Shown one piece after another: positions 31,382-41,128 of a stretch of DNA of 64,000 nucleotides (position 1 is the stretch's first letter; each line of letters opens with the position of its first letter). Made by a program: the position numbers and the translations under genes. The notes beneath the pieces are model-generated. The model made no database searches, was not told the origin of the DNA, and was given only the letters and a program-made list of their open reading frames with translations. The DNA comes from Endomychus coccineus. Lineage: Eukaryota > Arthropoda > Insecta > Coleoptera > Endomychidae. Where the stretch lies: assembly GCA_958510875.1 (NCBI GenBank), contig OY294067.1:135625726-135689725 (forward strand). The letters run 5' to 3'.

Positions 31382-31735
31382 TTAGGTAAGACTGAGAAAT
31401 TTCAAACACAAATGTCCACATATTACTTGATTGTATTTCTGAAAAGGATCGTTGTTATAGGAAATCCGAACGTTCCCACCCAGATATCGAACGAGTTCCT
31501 TCGGTGGTTTTAAATTTCCAAACGAATCAAAATACTCTACATCGTTACCGTTTTTCTTGAATGCTACCCAATGAGTTCCGCTGTTTTTCACTGAATCTAA
31601 ATTTAAAATGATGCGTTCTTGACACCACGGTTTTCTAGGTAGATTGTCTCGCATAAAGACACCTCGAAAATGTGGTATTTTCATTTTATTTGCGAAACGC
31701 ACCAAATCCCGATCGTTCAGCGGTCTATCATAGGG
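31382..31735 (-). CDS. pro: Polinton maturation cysteine protease (adenain-like)
   Basis: About 117 residues. Adenovirus-type proteases cleave capsid precursors. The visible catalytic landmarks are SGTHWVAFKK (His), VEYFDSFGNL (Asp) and QVICGHLCLKFL (Cys, with the oxyanion Gln before it). Length is near the family's compact form. The open frame reaches up to the end of the preceding gene (PYDRPLNDRD is plausible family sequence), but no ATG lies before residue 25 or so; the first AUG would be in NKMKIPHF. The start may come from splicing or a non-AUG codon, or be lost. Confidence 0.88.
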   Translation of the reverse strand, partial: PYDRPLNDRDLVRFANKMKIPHFRGVFMRDNLPRKPWCQERIILNLDSVKNSGTHWVAFKKNGNDVEYFDSFGNLKPPKELVRYLGGNVRISYNNDPFQKYNQVICGHLCLKFLSLT

Positions 31736-31740
31736 TAGCT

Positions 31741-32517
31741 TTATTGGAAGTTTTTTTGTTGCTTCTTCAAAAACAATCCCAGCCCTCCTTTAGCATTTCG
31801 TCTCAAATATAAACCTTTACCCAACGATTCCATAGCTTTGTTGTGACGTTGATCTTCTTCAAGCTTCTTTTTCGCATTCTTAGCATTTATTACTGCATTC
31901 GCTATGGTACTCGCACCTCCTGCAACCGATCCTAAGGCTCCTAGAGCTCCTAAGATGGGTAGTAATAGTGGGAGGAATCCTCCAGATTTTGGTAGTGGTA
32001 TTACTCTTGGTACTCTGATACGCTTTTTACCTCCAGCTCGTTTAATCGCAATCCGTGCTGCTTTCAACGCGTTCATAGCGGACTTTCTCAAAGAAGAAGA
32101 TGGCTCCATTGACTTTGCGATGCTTCCAACGATATCTTTCCGGAAACAACATCCTCGTTGTCGCCTCCGTTTCTTGATACCCATACCTAGTTTTCGTTTA
32201 ACCTTCATCCCACCGGTAACCAATAAACTAGAGAGTCTTTCACCTGCGCTAGCGTCTCTTGATTTAACTCGTTTCCAAGCAGCGTCCTCTAATATTTTAT
32301 CGGCCTTATGACGTTCCTCCAGAGATTTGTTTTGTGAATAAGCTATATCGTGTTCGCGACAAGCGGAATCTAAAGGATTGATACCTTTATCACCGCGTGC
32401 AAGACGCTTTTCCAATTTAGTTCCAGGACCACAGAATTGATATGAAGGAATGTGTTATTCAAACGGGAGCTTGTTTATGAGTGTATTCAATAAACCTTCA
32501 CCTTGATGAATCAACAT
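31741..32517 (-). pseudogene. Polinton PLA2-like (parvovirus VP1-like) protein, in-frame stop
   Basis: From ATG at 32,517 the frame reads 20 codons, meets TAA at 32,455-32,457, and then continues open to 31,741. After the stop come the calcium-loop motif YQFCGPGT and the catalytic pair region DSACREHDIAYSQ, which mark a phospholipase A2 fold like that used by some viruses to cross membranes. Then follow basic runs (KKRRRQRG), a glycine-rich hydrophobic helix (LLLPILGALGALGS) and a Lys-rich end. The stop sits between the leader and the calcium loop, so only an internal start or readthrough would give the enzyme part. Confidence 0.85.
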
Positions 32518-32574
32518 TGTTAATGAGCATACGCTCTGGTGATTTTTCCTTTTATACGTTATCATTAAGTAGAA
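32518..32574. promoter_or_regulatory. 57-bp divergent intergenic region
   Basis: Separates the start of the minus-strand PLA2-like gene from the start of the plus-strand ATPase. It contains ttttatacgttatcattaag just before the ATPase ATG. Such a short gap must serve both directions if the genes are transcribed from here. Confidence 0.5.
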
Positions 32575-33273
32575 ATGGTTCACACGATGAAGACCGTTCA
32601 ACAAGAACAGACACTTCCAATCGAGAATTTAGATTTAAAAGTTAGAACTAATCGCGTTGGTAAACATGGTAAACTGTTACCAAACTCTTTTCGTGCTTTA
32701 ATTTGTGGTCCGAGCGGATGCGGAAAAACAAACGTTATGTTATCGTTGTTATTCAATCCAAATGGTGTCAAGTTTGAAAACGTTTACGTATACTCGAAGT
32801 CATTATATCAAGATAAGTACATACTGTTGCAGGAGATTTTGGAACGAGTAAAAGGAGTTGTTTATTTCCCATATAAAGACAATGAAGAAATTATAAGTCC
32901 GAACGATGCAAAACCAAATTCTATCTTCATTTTTGATGACATATCCTGCGAGACACAACAGAAAATTCGAGAATATTATTCGATGTGTAGACATAGAAAC
33001 ATTGACGCATCATATCTATGTCAGACATACTCTAAAATTCCTAAACAACTGATTCGCGATAATTCTAACCTGATCGTGTTATTTAAACAGGATGAAATAA
33101 ATCTAAAACACGTGTTTGATGAGCACGTATCCCCAGACGTTACTTTCGATCGATTCAAAAAGATGTGTTCTATGTGTTGGATGGAGAAATTTGGAACATT
33201 GATAATTGTTAAAGATTTCGATTTGAACAATGGAAGATACCGCAAAGGTTTCGATGTATATATTAAAGTGTGA
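32575..33273 (+). CDS. atp: Polinton FtsK/HerA-type genome-packaging ATPase
   Basis: 232 residues. It would pump DNA into the capsid. Walker A is GPSGCGKTN at about residues 45-53, Walker B FIFDDI at about 119-124, followed by the CRHRNIDASYLCQTYSKIPK segment with the usual sensor Gln. It ends FDVYIKV. Length is typical for Polinton ATPases. Intact. It opens the plus-strand block, and its end overlaps the frame of the next gene by about 40 bp if that gene starts at its earliest codon. Confidence 0.93.
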   Translation: MVHTMKTVQQEQTLPIENLDLKVRTNRVGKHGKLLPNSFRALICGPSGCGKTNVMLSLLFNPNGVKFENVYVYSKSLYQDKYILLQEILERVKGVVYFPYKDNEEIISPNDAKPNSIFIFDDISCETQQKIREYYSMCRHRNIDASYLCQTYSKIPKQLIRDNSNLIVLFKQDEINLKHVFDEHVSPDVTFDRFKKMCSMCWMEKFGTLIIVKDFDLNNGRYRKGFDVYIKV

Positions 33274-33298
33274 ACGTGAAATCAATAGCAAATACACA

Positions 33299-34189
33299 AT
33301 GGACGCTGAACGGTTAGCACGTAAGCGAAAAATCGCTCAATTGGCACGATCTATACGCAAGAAATATCTCACATTGAAACTGGGTAAAACGGAAGAGGAC
33401 GAGTCGATCAATAAATTATTTAAACCCATATCGGAACCACTTCGGGAAATAATCAAATCCAATAATACACCATCGATTAAACGTGAAATTAAGCAAGAAA
33501 AGGATGATGCGGATGAAGAGGAGGAGGAGGAGGAGGAGGAGGAGGAGGAAGATGAAAGAGGAACGGTATTGGATGTGAGCGATGCAAGTATGAAAACTGT
33601 TATTGAAGAGTCTGACAACGATGATGAGTATGACGTATTAGAATCTTACCCAGAGTTACTTCAAAAATATATCGGTGATTATTGGTCCGGGAGTAGAAAA
33701 GTCGATAAAGTTTATGGCCCAGTTTACGATGCTAGTTCGTTGTCATGGTTACTAGGAGGTAAATTAATCGATTTCAAAAATAGAGATACTATCGTGACAC
33801 AAGGGAGAAAATTCAAAAGTACCGTCGGTCTGTGTGAACTTATATTCTATGACAAACCTAGAAATTTCACCAAGAAAGATAAGATGAATTACAGGATGAT
33901 TCTGAACTTGACAAATCCCCACAGAAATAGTGCTGGAAACTTGAAAGGTACTCGAAGATACAAGTACATTAAAATAATTCGACCTCTAATTCATGAGGAA
34001 GCTCTCGGTAGCGGTATGCAATTGACATATAACAACGAACCAGTGGAGTACGTGTACTGGGACGATCCAAACGAACTCGTGGAACGCCTAAAACTATTGA
34101 TTGCTTCTCAAGAAGCTGGGAATACGTCGCACGATAATGAGATTGTTGCAATTATAAATGAACTTCGAGAGGCAGATATCATTTATTAG
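33299..34189 (+). CDS. conserved Polinton protein, DUF8207-like
   Basis: 296 residues from ATG at 33,299 (MDAERLARKRKIAQLARSIR); the frame is open 23 codons further upstream. A basic helical start is followed by an acidic run of 12 Glu coded by a GAG/GAA repeat, then a globular half with VYGPVYDASSLSWLLGGKLI, VEYVYWDDPNELVERL and ASQEAGNTSHDNEIVAIINE. This last segment is a hallmark of a protein found in many insect Polintons; I recall it as DUF8207. Function unknown; it lies between the ATPase and a coiled-coil protein, so a virion role is possible. Confidence 0.8.
   Translation: MDAERLARKRKIAQLARSIRKKYLTLKLGKTEEDESINKLFKPISEPLREIIKSNNTPSIKREIKQEKDDADEEEEEEEEEEEEDERGTVLDVSDASMKTVIEESDNDDEYDVLESYPELLQKYIGDYWSGSRKVDKVYGPVYDASSLSWLLGGKLIDFKNRDTIVTQGRKFKSTVGLCELIFYDKPRNFTKKDKMNYRMILNLTNPHRNSAGNLKGTRRYKYIKIIRPLIHEEALGSGMQLTYNNEPVEYVYWDDPNELVERLKLLIASQEAGNTSHDNEIVAIINELREADIIY
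33518..33552 (+). repeat. in-frame (GAG)n repeat
   Basis: Codes for the poly-Glu tract of the DUF8207-like protein; likely variable in length. Confidence 0.9.
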
Positions 34190-34222
34190 ATGAGATACAA
34201 TAGCGTTTGAAACAGTTATATC

Positions 34223-34729
34223 ATGAGTCTCGACAAGTTTGGTAGGAGATCTAGGAGCGGAGGAGACGGTGTAGTGAACAGCGTCGATGTTCTCCGAATA
34301 CGCTCGATGTTTAAGAACGTTTTGACTCATACACCAGACGGTGATGTGGATATTAAAAATTTAAAAATTTCCAATATGAAAACACCTACTTTAAATAACG
34401 ATGCCGCGAATAAGAAGTACGTCGATAGCGCGATAATTGAAGTGGAAAAAAGGTTGAAGGAACTTCTTGACAAGTATGCAAAGGCTAATAGTCTTATGAA
34501 TAAAGCTTTGAAGAATCTTCAAACCGATGTGCAGAAAGTGATAGACGTATATAAGAAACAGACTGAGGATGATATTGCGAAATTAACTAATGACATTCAT
34601 AATATAACTACACAACAAAATGTATTCATCACTAGTCTGAAGAATATTGATAGCAAATTGGTTGTGTTGGGAGGAAATTCTGATAGAGTCAATCCTAATG
34701 CGATAATTCAGCATGTTGCAACAAGGTAA
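34223..34729 (+). CDS. Polinton coiled-coil protein, possibly fibre- or virion-associated
   Basis: 168 residues from ATG (MSLDKFGRRSRSGGDG). The N-terminus is flexible and Gly/Arg-rich. TPTLNNDAANKKYVDSAI resembles the repeat used before coiled coils in phage and virus fibre proteins. A long heptad region follows to about residue 145. Such proteins occur in insect Polintons between the DUF8207-like gene and integrase. A fibre role is inference. Its last 17 bp overlap the integrase start. Confidence 0.7.
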   Translation: MSLDKFGRRSRSGGDGVVNSVDVLRIRSMFKNVLTHTPDGDVDIKNLKISNMKTPTLNNDAANKKYVDSAIIEVEKRLKELLDKYAKANSLMNKALKNLQTDVQKVIDVYKKQTEDDIAKLTNDIHNITTQQNVFITSLKNIDSKLVVLGGNSDRVNPNAIIQHVATR

Positions 34730-35639
34730 AGAACAAGTTGTATATGAGCTTCATAAACCAAGTAGAAAGAATTTCAACCGCCGCCGAACAATCATAAAAG
34801 GTTTAGATGATCTGTGGCAGATGGATCTGGCTGAAATGGGTAATTATGCGCGTGAAAATCGAGGATTTAAATTCATTTTAGTGATGATCGATTGCTTCTC
34901 AAAGTATCTATGGACTCGTCCGTTGAAAACGAAATCGGCTGAAGAGGTTCGGAAGGCTGTTGACTCTATTTTTTTGAAATCTAACGGGCGTATACCCACA
35001 CATTTACAAAGCGATCAAGGAAAGGAGTTCTTCAATAAGCAATTTAAAGAGTTGATGAAGAAACATAAAATCAATCAATATAATACTTATTCTGTAAAAA
35101 AAGCAGCCATTGCAGAACGCGTTATTCGAACGTTGAAAGAAGCGCTCTATAAACATTTCAGTTTGAGTGGGAAATACAAATGGTTTGATATACTCGAAAA
35201 GATCACTGAAAAATATAATAAGCGTAAGCACAGAACGATCAATCTGGCTCCGTGTAAAGTGACAAAACATAACGAAAGTGAGATATTGAAGCGATGCTAC
35301 TCACACGTCAAGCTAGTTCTACCACACAAATACAACGTTGGAGATGTGGTGCGTATCAGTAAGGCAAAACATATTTTCGAAAAATCGTATACGCCTAATT
35401 GGTCAGCGGAATTATCTAAAATTATAAAAGTTAAAATTACGAACCCTGTTACTTATCTACTCAAAGACATGAAAGATTCCACAATCACCGGATGCTTCTA
35501 CGAAGAGGAATTACAAAGAACGAAGCAACCCGAAGTATATTTAATTGAGAAAGTACTCCGAAAAAAAGGTAATAAAATGCTAGTTAAATGGTATGGTATG
35601 GAGGATAAAAGTTGGATACAGAATACCGATATAGTATGA
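34713..35639 (+). CDS. int: Polinton integrase with C-terminal chromodomain
   Basis: 308 residues; retroviral-type integrase that would insert the element and make the 6-bp duplication. The DDE triad is visible: Asp in LWQMDLAEMG (about 37), Asp in LQSDQGKEFF (about 100) and Glu in AIAERVIRTLKEAL (about 135), the last two 33 residues apart. No HHCC zinc finger is evident at the N-terminus. An SH3-like part (YNVGDVVRISKAKH) precedes a chromodomain, YLIEKVLRKKGNKMLVKW...SWIQNTDIV, which may read chromatin marks. Intact. Confidence 0.95.
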   Translation: MLQQGKEQVVYELHKPSRKNFNRRRTIIKGLDDLWQMDLAEMGNYARENRGFKFILVMIDCFSKYLWTRPLKTKSAEEVRKAVDSIFLKSNGRIPTHLQSDQGKEFFNKQFKELMKKHKINQYNTYSVKKAAIAERVIRTLKEALYKHFSLSGKYKWFDILEKITEKYNKRKHRTINLAPCKVTKHNESEILKRCYSHVKLVLPHKYNVGDVVRISKAKHIFEKSYTPNWSAELSKIIKVKITNPVTYLLKDMKDSTITGCFYEEELQRTKQPEVYLIEKVLRKKGNKMLVKWYGMEDKSWIQNTDIV

Positions 35640-35717
35640 TCTGCGCATGTTCAGATAAATATTTGGTATGTGTTGGTGGTAGAGAAGTTTGAATGCAACA
35701 GTCAGTTGTTGCGAAAT

Positions 35718-36408
35718 GTCTTTGCAAGATAGTCGGTTTTCCAACGCGAATATCAGTAGTAGTATTAGTGGTGATGAAGAGTTGGATAGAATTTTAGAAA
35801 AAATTGAAATAGCCTCAAAACATGAACAATTTCTATTAATGAATACTGTTTACCCACTGAGAGAAAATTTGGAGGTTAGATGTGGACTAAGCCCTGTGAG
35901 GAAATTCACTTCAACTATCTCGTTGCATCAAAGAAATCAATATGGAAAACTCGTCTTTGGAAGATACGAATGGAACGACTTCATCAATATAGTGCGGATG
36001 AAGATCAAGGAATTCTTTGAGAGTCAACATGCACATTTCGATTCTACACCTATAGCATGTGGATATTATTGTCTAATATTACAGTGCGTTTATGCGAATA
36101 GCGTTAAAGTACTTCAAGTCACCAAGCACAATACTGATTTTTATTTGAGCGAGCAAGATGTACGTGAAATCATTAGAATTAACGATGAAGTGTTATTTCA
36201 TCGAGTGTCGTTCCTTGAACAACTTGAATTTTGTTCATATTATTATAAGGTCATTGCAATAATTAAATCAATGAGGGGTCTTGCTAGTTATATGGAACTT
36301 TTGTATTGTTTTATAGATGTTGCACCAGAAAGCTTATTAGCTAATACTCTTAGAGAGTTTATGTTTTCGCATAAGGATAAAATTATGTATGATTTAGAGC
36401 TTGAGTGA
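35718..36408 (+). CDS. unassigned Polinton protein (229 aa)
   Basis: 229 residues from ATG at 35,718; the frame is open 10 codons upstream with a non-ATG start. It has an acidic N-terminal linker, then a folded-looking region: VYPLRENLEVRCGLSP, FGRYEWNDFINIVRMKI, TPIACGYYCLILQCVYANSV, and a helical C-terminus. I do not recognise it. It follows integrase by about 80 bp on the same strand. Its 3' end is partly duplicated just downstream (36,405-36,560), which suggests unequal exchange. Confidence 0.65.
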
Positions 36409-36560
36409 GCAAGATGTACGTGGAATCACTAACTATGCTAGTGGATTAGTACTCTTGTATTGTTTTATCGATATTTCCTCAACAAAAATTTTTTTTTTGT
36501 TTATTGACTAATACACTTAGAGATATGTTATTTATATATAAATAAGGTTATGTATGATTT
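36405..36560 (+). pseudogene. partial duplicate of the 229-aa gene's 3' end
   Basis: Repeats gagcaagatgtacgt from inside the upstream gene, then a shortened and mutated version of its end (ttgtattgttttat; aataaggttatgtatgattt). About 100 bp of the original are missing, and frames are broken. Confidence 0.8.
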
Positions 36561-36732
36561 AGAACAATAAATGATTTTTATGTGAAACAGTCTTTCGGTT
36601 TGCTGTAAAGGGAGAGAGGAAAATGAAACAAATCATCATCATCATAGAAATATTTTATTTATTTCATAAAACAATAATAAACATAGATATGAAGTATGAA
36701 CAATAATATGATGAATATATAAACTTATACAA
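36561..36732. terminator. shared poly(A) region between convergent genes
   Basis: AATAAA at 36,566-36,571 for the plus block, and TTTATT at 36,654-36,659 for minus-strand PolB transcripts. Confidence 0.55.
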
Positions 36733-39700
36733 TTATGGTGATAAAGAATAATGACCATAAGGTAAAGTGTTTATCCCATTACCAATTATGTGTCTTTTGC
36801 TGTCGAAAGGGCTGAGGGCAATTTTATTTTGTTCGATTGTATACAATTTGAAATCGAATGAGCGGATAGATCTTTGTATGCGATACATCTCAATACCTTC
36901 TTCTGAACATCTAACATAATCTTCGAATGTGATTGTGTTCCGCAACACATAATCCCGCATCCCCTTCGCTTTCTTTGTTGGGTTACGATCCTGAACTGTA
37001 TAACTATACATCTTGGATCTTAACCCTACAAACATATTCATAATCATCCCCCCATTCTCATCCTTCATTAAGCCGACTACTTTTTTATTTACAAGTGGAA
37101 TCTCAAAGTTGTTGTTTAGCGCATAATCGCTCGTATCGAATTTATGAATATATTTATTGATGATGCTCTGATAAATATCATCATCAGTAATTATATGATA
37201 GATCAAACTATCTGTGTCGGTATAACATAATCTTATCATTTCAGGATCTTTATAAAGTGTAAGCATGAAGTTGTAATGAAAATCGTACACACATGTTTTA
37301 GAAACGTCCAAAATCGTCATACCCACATAAATTGGTTTATTGAATAACACTTCTAATTTATTTTGTTCAATGGCCACTAGATTCTCTTCAAATATTTTAC
37401 TACTATTAAAATTGGGTTGTGAAATATAATAACGAGCTCCATAAGGTCCATACCATTTGTTAACTAATTTGACCGCTCTATGCTTTCGCACGTTCTCCAT
37501 CGATTTCCCGAAAATAGCATTGATGAGCAACTTGAATAGTGCTATCTCAAAGGCGTTCTTAGAAGCCGCTCTCAATCTAGTATTCAAATCAATATAGGCT
37601 TTCAACCACGGCGCTTGTTTAAACTCTAGAACTCTATGGACTTTAGTTAGTACCATTCCTAAAGTCAAACATTGTTTTAAGTTTCTATAATGAATGATAT
37701 ATCTTGATTTTTTATGAAAAGTTGTTAATAATTTTGGTAATTTACTACCCGGTGGAGCTGTATGAGTTGGACAAAGAGGGAGATCTTTAAGAAGGTCATG
37801 CAATGTTGTAGGATACTCCAAATCAACCTCTAGAATGTACCCGATAGGGCTTTCATCGGAAACATGTTGTACGTCGATATTATCAACATTTTCAACCCAC
37901 TTAAACCCATCGTAAGGTAAATATTGAATCATAGCCCACCCATATAGATTACATACATCGAAATACATTAAATAACTATTTTCTTCTTGTGGATTATGAT
38001 TATGCATATATTTATTGTTGGCTTTTGCAAATCGATTACTGCATTGACTCACACCCCCTCTAATCCCCCGTTCCAAAAATAATATCATATCGATATCTTT
38101 TAAATATTGTAGTGATACGTTTGTATATTTTAGCATACAATCCCATGTGAATGATGGAACAGTGAAGTAGTGTGCGGGATCTAAATCAAACAGGCCCACG
38201 CATTTGTTTCGGAAATTCTCGAATACATCGGCCAGCAATAAAACGTCTGTTTTCAAATACAAATCCGAATAATCACCTAAATTTTTACACTCAAATCGAT
38301 TCCAAACTGATTGAGCGTGTTGATAATCTTCCTCACTTATCGATTCATCTCGAAGTTTATTGAAGAATTTCTCGATCGGAGGAAGATTTTCATCGTTTAA
38401 TTTCCCCCACTCATCCATGTGTTCGTATGGGAAAACTCCTTTACGTAATAACAGTTTGAAATTTTCTTGAGATAAGTGGGAAAACTCACGTTTCAAAATA
38501 GTCAAGTCATCCTCACTCAAATAAGAGACTAATTTATCTAAACTTGAATCCAAAAATCTACACGAGTCTATAAATCGAAATTTAACAATAGAATTTGTGG
38601 AGCTTCTGGTGAAACTTATATATTTCTCTTTATTCAAGGGGAGCACCTGAATATTTTGTTTAGACGATCTAGCCAAATCTCTAATTAATAAAAACATATC
38701 GTACCCACTCAAATTGTGAGCTACGACCGGTACCACAAATTTATATTTATAATTTAAATTGCAATCTTGGTGGGCTAATCCTCGATATTTTCCTGTAAAA
38801 TGACAATGATCTTTAACACGAATGTCACCCTCTTTGAACAACACACCACAAATGTGACATTTGGTTGCATACATTATACTGACTATACTAATTCCACCAA
38901 AATCAATGGGTATATTACATTTTAGTTTTAGATCGATGAATTCTCCAATTTTATCTAATTGTTCAGTCAACCATTTAGCCGGATTAGGTCCTCTATAACT
39001 ATTGTAACGTGATAGGGAATCGTTGAACTGACATTTCAGGTAGAAGCCTACACTGTAAGCTTCATGTAGCTGCGTTCTGTTTGTGTATGAATTTGAACTA
39101 GATTGAGAGCAGTTTTGGATGGGTAATAATAGAGCTTCAAAATCAAAGTAGATAATAAAAGGTACAGGCAGTTTGTTTGAATGATTTTTAAATTTCAAAT
39201 AATCCTCTTCGGGGAATGTTATTTTACAAGTATTCATCTTACCACAATCCTCGATATGATTATTGTACTTAATCTCACTGCTAAAATTATTCAAACATCT
39301 CTCACATAAGTAAGTTTTGTGTCTAGTGGTAATTTGAGAATTTACTAATCTTGATAAATTTTTAATTAAACAGTAATGAAATTTCACTATCGGATCTACT
39401 TGAATGGAGGAGGAGGATGATGATTCCTCTTCGCGGTAATACTCGTCTTGAATCAATAATAAATTGAAGTGTTTTTCGAGTTTATTTTTGGTCAGGTATG
39501 CAGGGAGAACCTTTAATTTCTCCCCATTTTCATTTTTACATAATTGTAGAACAAACACATGAATAGAAATATTATTATTTTTCTCAAATATAGGGATTTG
39601 TGAAATGGGTAGGGGAAATGTTAAATTTTGCAAATTCAAAACTGTACTAAAATGTGGATATGAAGATATTCGATCTGAATGTGGGTTAGTAGCAGGATGC

Positions 39701-40503
39701 AATCCAGCTGTTACTGCCCAAGCAAAACAGTATTCGTCATAATTTTTAATGTTAATAACTGCATGCTTAATATGGATTGCTTTAGGTAAAACAATATAGG
39801 AAGATCCTGAATTGTTAGTTTCATGTTTATTAATATTGATTTCTAGACTTATCACATCTCTGAGGCTCCACCCACTATCTCTTTCAGCGAATTGTTCCAG
39901 TTTAACTTGGAGTTTACCAATGACATACTCCTTAAACCACTCCAATAAATTGGTCAAAGTATCTATTGGAGCGGATTTTGTATGAAAATATTTGAATTCT
40001 ACCTGGATAAGCTCTTCATTAACATTGGGTTTGATATATTCACAACAAAATGTTGTGGTGACTTTAATAAAATTGTATATATGTAAAATTTTGACAACTC
40101 TAGAACTAAAGAGATTAAAAGCATCATACAAAAAATTTAATGGGTCTAAATGTGAAATATTTATTATCAACCCAGTTCGAATTCGTTGAGAAAATGCAGA
40201 CTTACCATCTTCCCAACGAATACGATCACTTCGATTTTTATTTGAGGGGGCGGGTTTATTTCGAATTTGTAATAAAATTTTGAATCTTCTTATATGTCCC
40301 ACATTAGCTTGAACTTGATTTTTCTCCCCTAAATTGAGAGAATCTTTACTTAAATGCCTATTAAAAGTTTGTACATATTTAGTACAAAAATCTATCCACT
40401 TTTGTGTCTCTTGAGGAGAGAATTTTGATTTAACGAGGTTCTTATGAGCTTTACCGATAATTTCAACAATTTCAGAACTGAGTTTCGCGATGGACGACTT
40501 CAT
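36733..40503 (-). CDS. polB: Polinton protein-primed type-B DNA polymerase
   Basis: 1,256 residues from ATG at 40,503, single uninterrupted frame. It would replicate the element from a protein primer. N-terminal 400 residues are family-specific. A Cys2-His-Cys finger (YLCERCLNNF...HIEDC) lies near 400-420, exonuclease I YFDFEAL near 452, an HNH-like Cys/His block (CHICGVLFKEGDIRVKDHCH) near 550, VVAHNLSGYDMF (Exo II), YLKTDVLLLAD (Exo III), polymerase A YFDVCNLYGWAM near 853, motif B LLINAIFGKSMENVR, motif C LCYTDTDSLIYH near 1,096 and the KAKG lysine motif near 1,178. All core motifs are present. Confidence 0.97.
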   Translation of the reverse strand: MKSSIAKLSSEIVEIIGKAHKNLVKSKFSPQETQKWIDFCTKYVQTFNRHLSKDSLNLGEKNQVQANVGHIRRFKILLQIRNKPAPSNKNRSDRIRWEDGKSAFSQRIRTGLIINISHLDPLNFLYDAFNLFSSRVVKILHIYNFIKVTTTFCCEYIKPNVNEELIQVEFKYFHTKSAPIDTLTNLLEWFKEYVIGKLQVKLEQFAERDSGWSLRDVISLEININKHETNNSGSSYIVLPKAIHIKHAVINIKNYDEYCFAWAVTAGLHPATNPHSDRISSYPHFSTVLNLQNLTFPLPISQIPIFEKNNNISIHVFVLQLCKNENGEKLKVLPAYLTKNKLEKHFNLLLIQDEYYREEESSSSSSIQVDPIVKFHYCLIKNLSRLVNSQITTRHKTYLCERCLNNFSSEIKYNNHIEDCGKMNTCKITFPEEDYLKFKNHSNKLPVPFIIYFDFEALLLPIQNCSQSSSNSYTNRTQLHEAYSVGFYLKCQFNDSLSRYNSYRGPNPAKWLTEQLDKIGEFIDLKLKCNIPIDFGGISIVSIMYATKCHICGVLFKEGDIRVKDHCHFTGKYRGLAHQDCNLNYKYKFVVPVVAHNLSGYDMFLLIRDLARSSKQNIQVLPLNKEKYISFTRSSTNSIVKFRFIDSCRFLDSSLDKLVSYLSEDDLTILKREFSHLSQENFKLLLRKGVFPYEHMDEWGKLNDENLPPIEKFFNKLRDESISEEDYQHAQSVWNRFECKNLGDYSDLYLKTDVLLLADVFENFRNKCVGLFDLDPAHYFTVPSFTWDCMLKYTNVSLQYLKDIDMILFLERGIRGGVSQCSNRFAKANNKYMHNHNPQEENSYLMYFDVCNLYGWAMIQYLPYDGFKWVENVDNIDVQHVSDESPIGYILEVDLEYPTTLHDLLKDLPLCPTHTAPPGSKLPKLLTTFHKKSRYIIHYRNLKQCLTLGMVLTKVHRVLEFKQAPWLKAYIDLNTRLRAASKNAFEIALFKLLINAIFGKSMENVRKHRAVKLVNKWYGPYGARYYISQPNFNSSKIFEENLVAIEQNKLEVLFNKPIYVGMTILDVSKTCVYDFHYNFMLTLYKDPEMIRLCYTDTDSLIYHIITDDDIYQSIINKYIHKFDTSDYALNNNFEIPLVNKKVVGLMKDENGGMIMNMFVGLRSKMYSYTVQDRNPTKKAKGMRDYVLRNTITFEDYVRCSEEGIEMYRIQRSIRSFDFKLYTIEQNKIALSPFDSKRHIIGNGINTLPYGHYSLSP

Positions 40504-41128
40504 AATAATAATAGGATAAACACCTCACCTTACAATAAATGAAACAATTTTAACGTTAACGCTGCTGCTGCTACTTCCTCTCTGCTCCTATATCAATACT
40601 TGTCGGTATTTAATTTTTCCTCCCCTCGGAAAAGTTAGTCTATAGTTTTCTACTATTGGAGAAATTTTATCACGTTTTGGTAGGAACCACTGAAAACTCT
40701 GCAAGCTCCACCAGAACAGCTGCACCAAATTCTGTTTTGGTTGGTTTCAATCTCTTGATATTATTTTCGAAAAATCCGTTTCTCTAAAAACAAAAATGAA
40801 AGTCCTTAATAACATATAACAACAAAGACGAATTTTACATGTTAAATTGAAGTGAAAAACAACTTATTGATATGGAGTTAATTTGAATTGTTTCAATTTG
40901 AAGTGAAAAACAACTTATTGATATGGAGTTAATTTGAATTGTTTCAATTTGAAATGATTGTTTTCTTGGACAAATAATAATATAGACTCACCTTTTAGAT
41001 ATAAGCACTACACAAAACACGAGTTGATTGTTTAAGGATTGAATGTATAATGACTAAGATCATGCAATCGCATTCCTAGATAGCTAATTCCACTCACAGT
41101 TGCTTACGTAAGTAATGAAACGATAATT
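40504..41128 (-). promoter_or_regulatory. PolB leader with predicted intron and a 51-bp tandem duplication
   Basis: On the minus strand a strong donor GTGAGT starts at 40,991 and an acceptor TTTTTAG ends at 40,784, giving a 208-bp intron upstream of the ATG. Within it, 40,847-40,948 is two copies of a 51-bp sequence beginning ttgaagtgaaaaac. Size and position mirror the leader intron beside the left TIR. Confidence 0.55.

Noticed and set aside
36733..40503. Short plus-strand frames inside the PolB gene (38,172-38,363; 39,992-40,189)
   Set aside because: Antisense shadows of an intact 1,256-residue gene.
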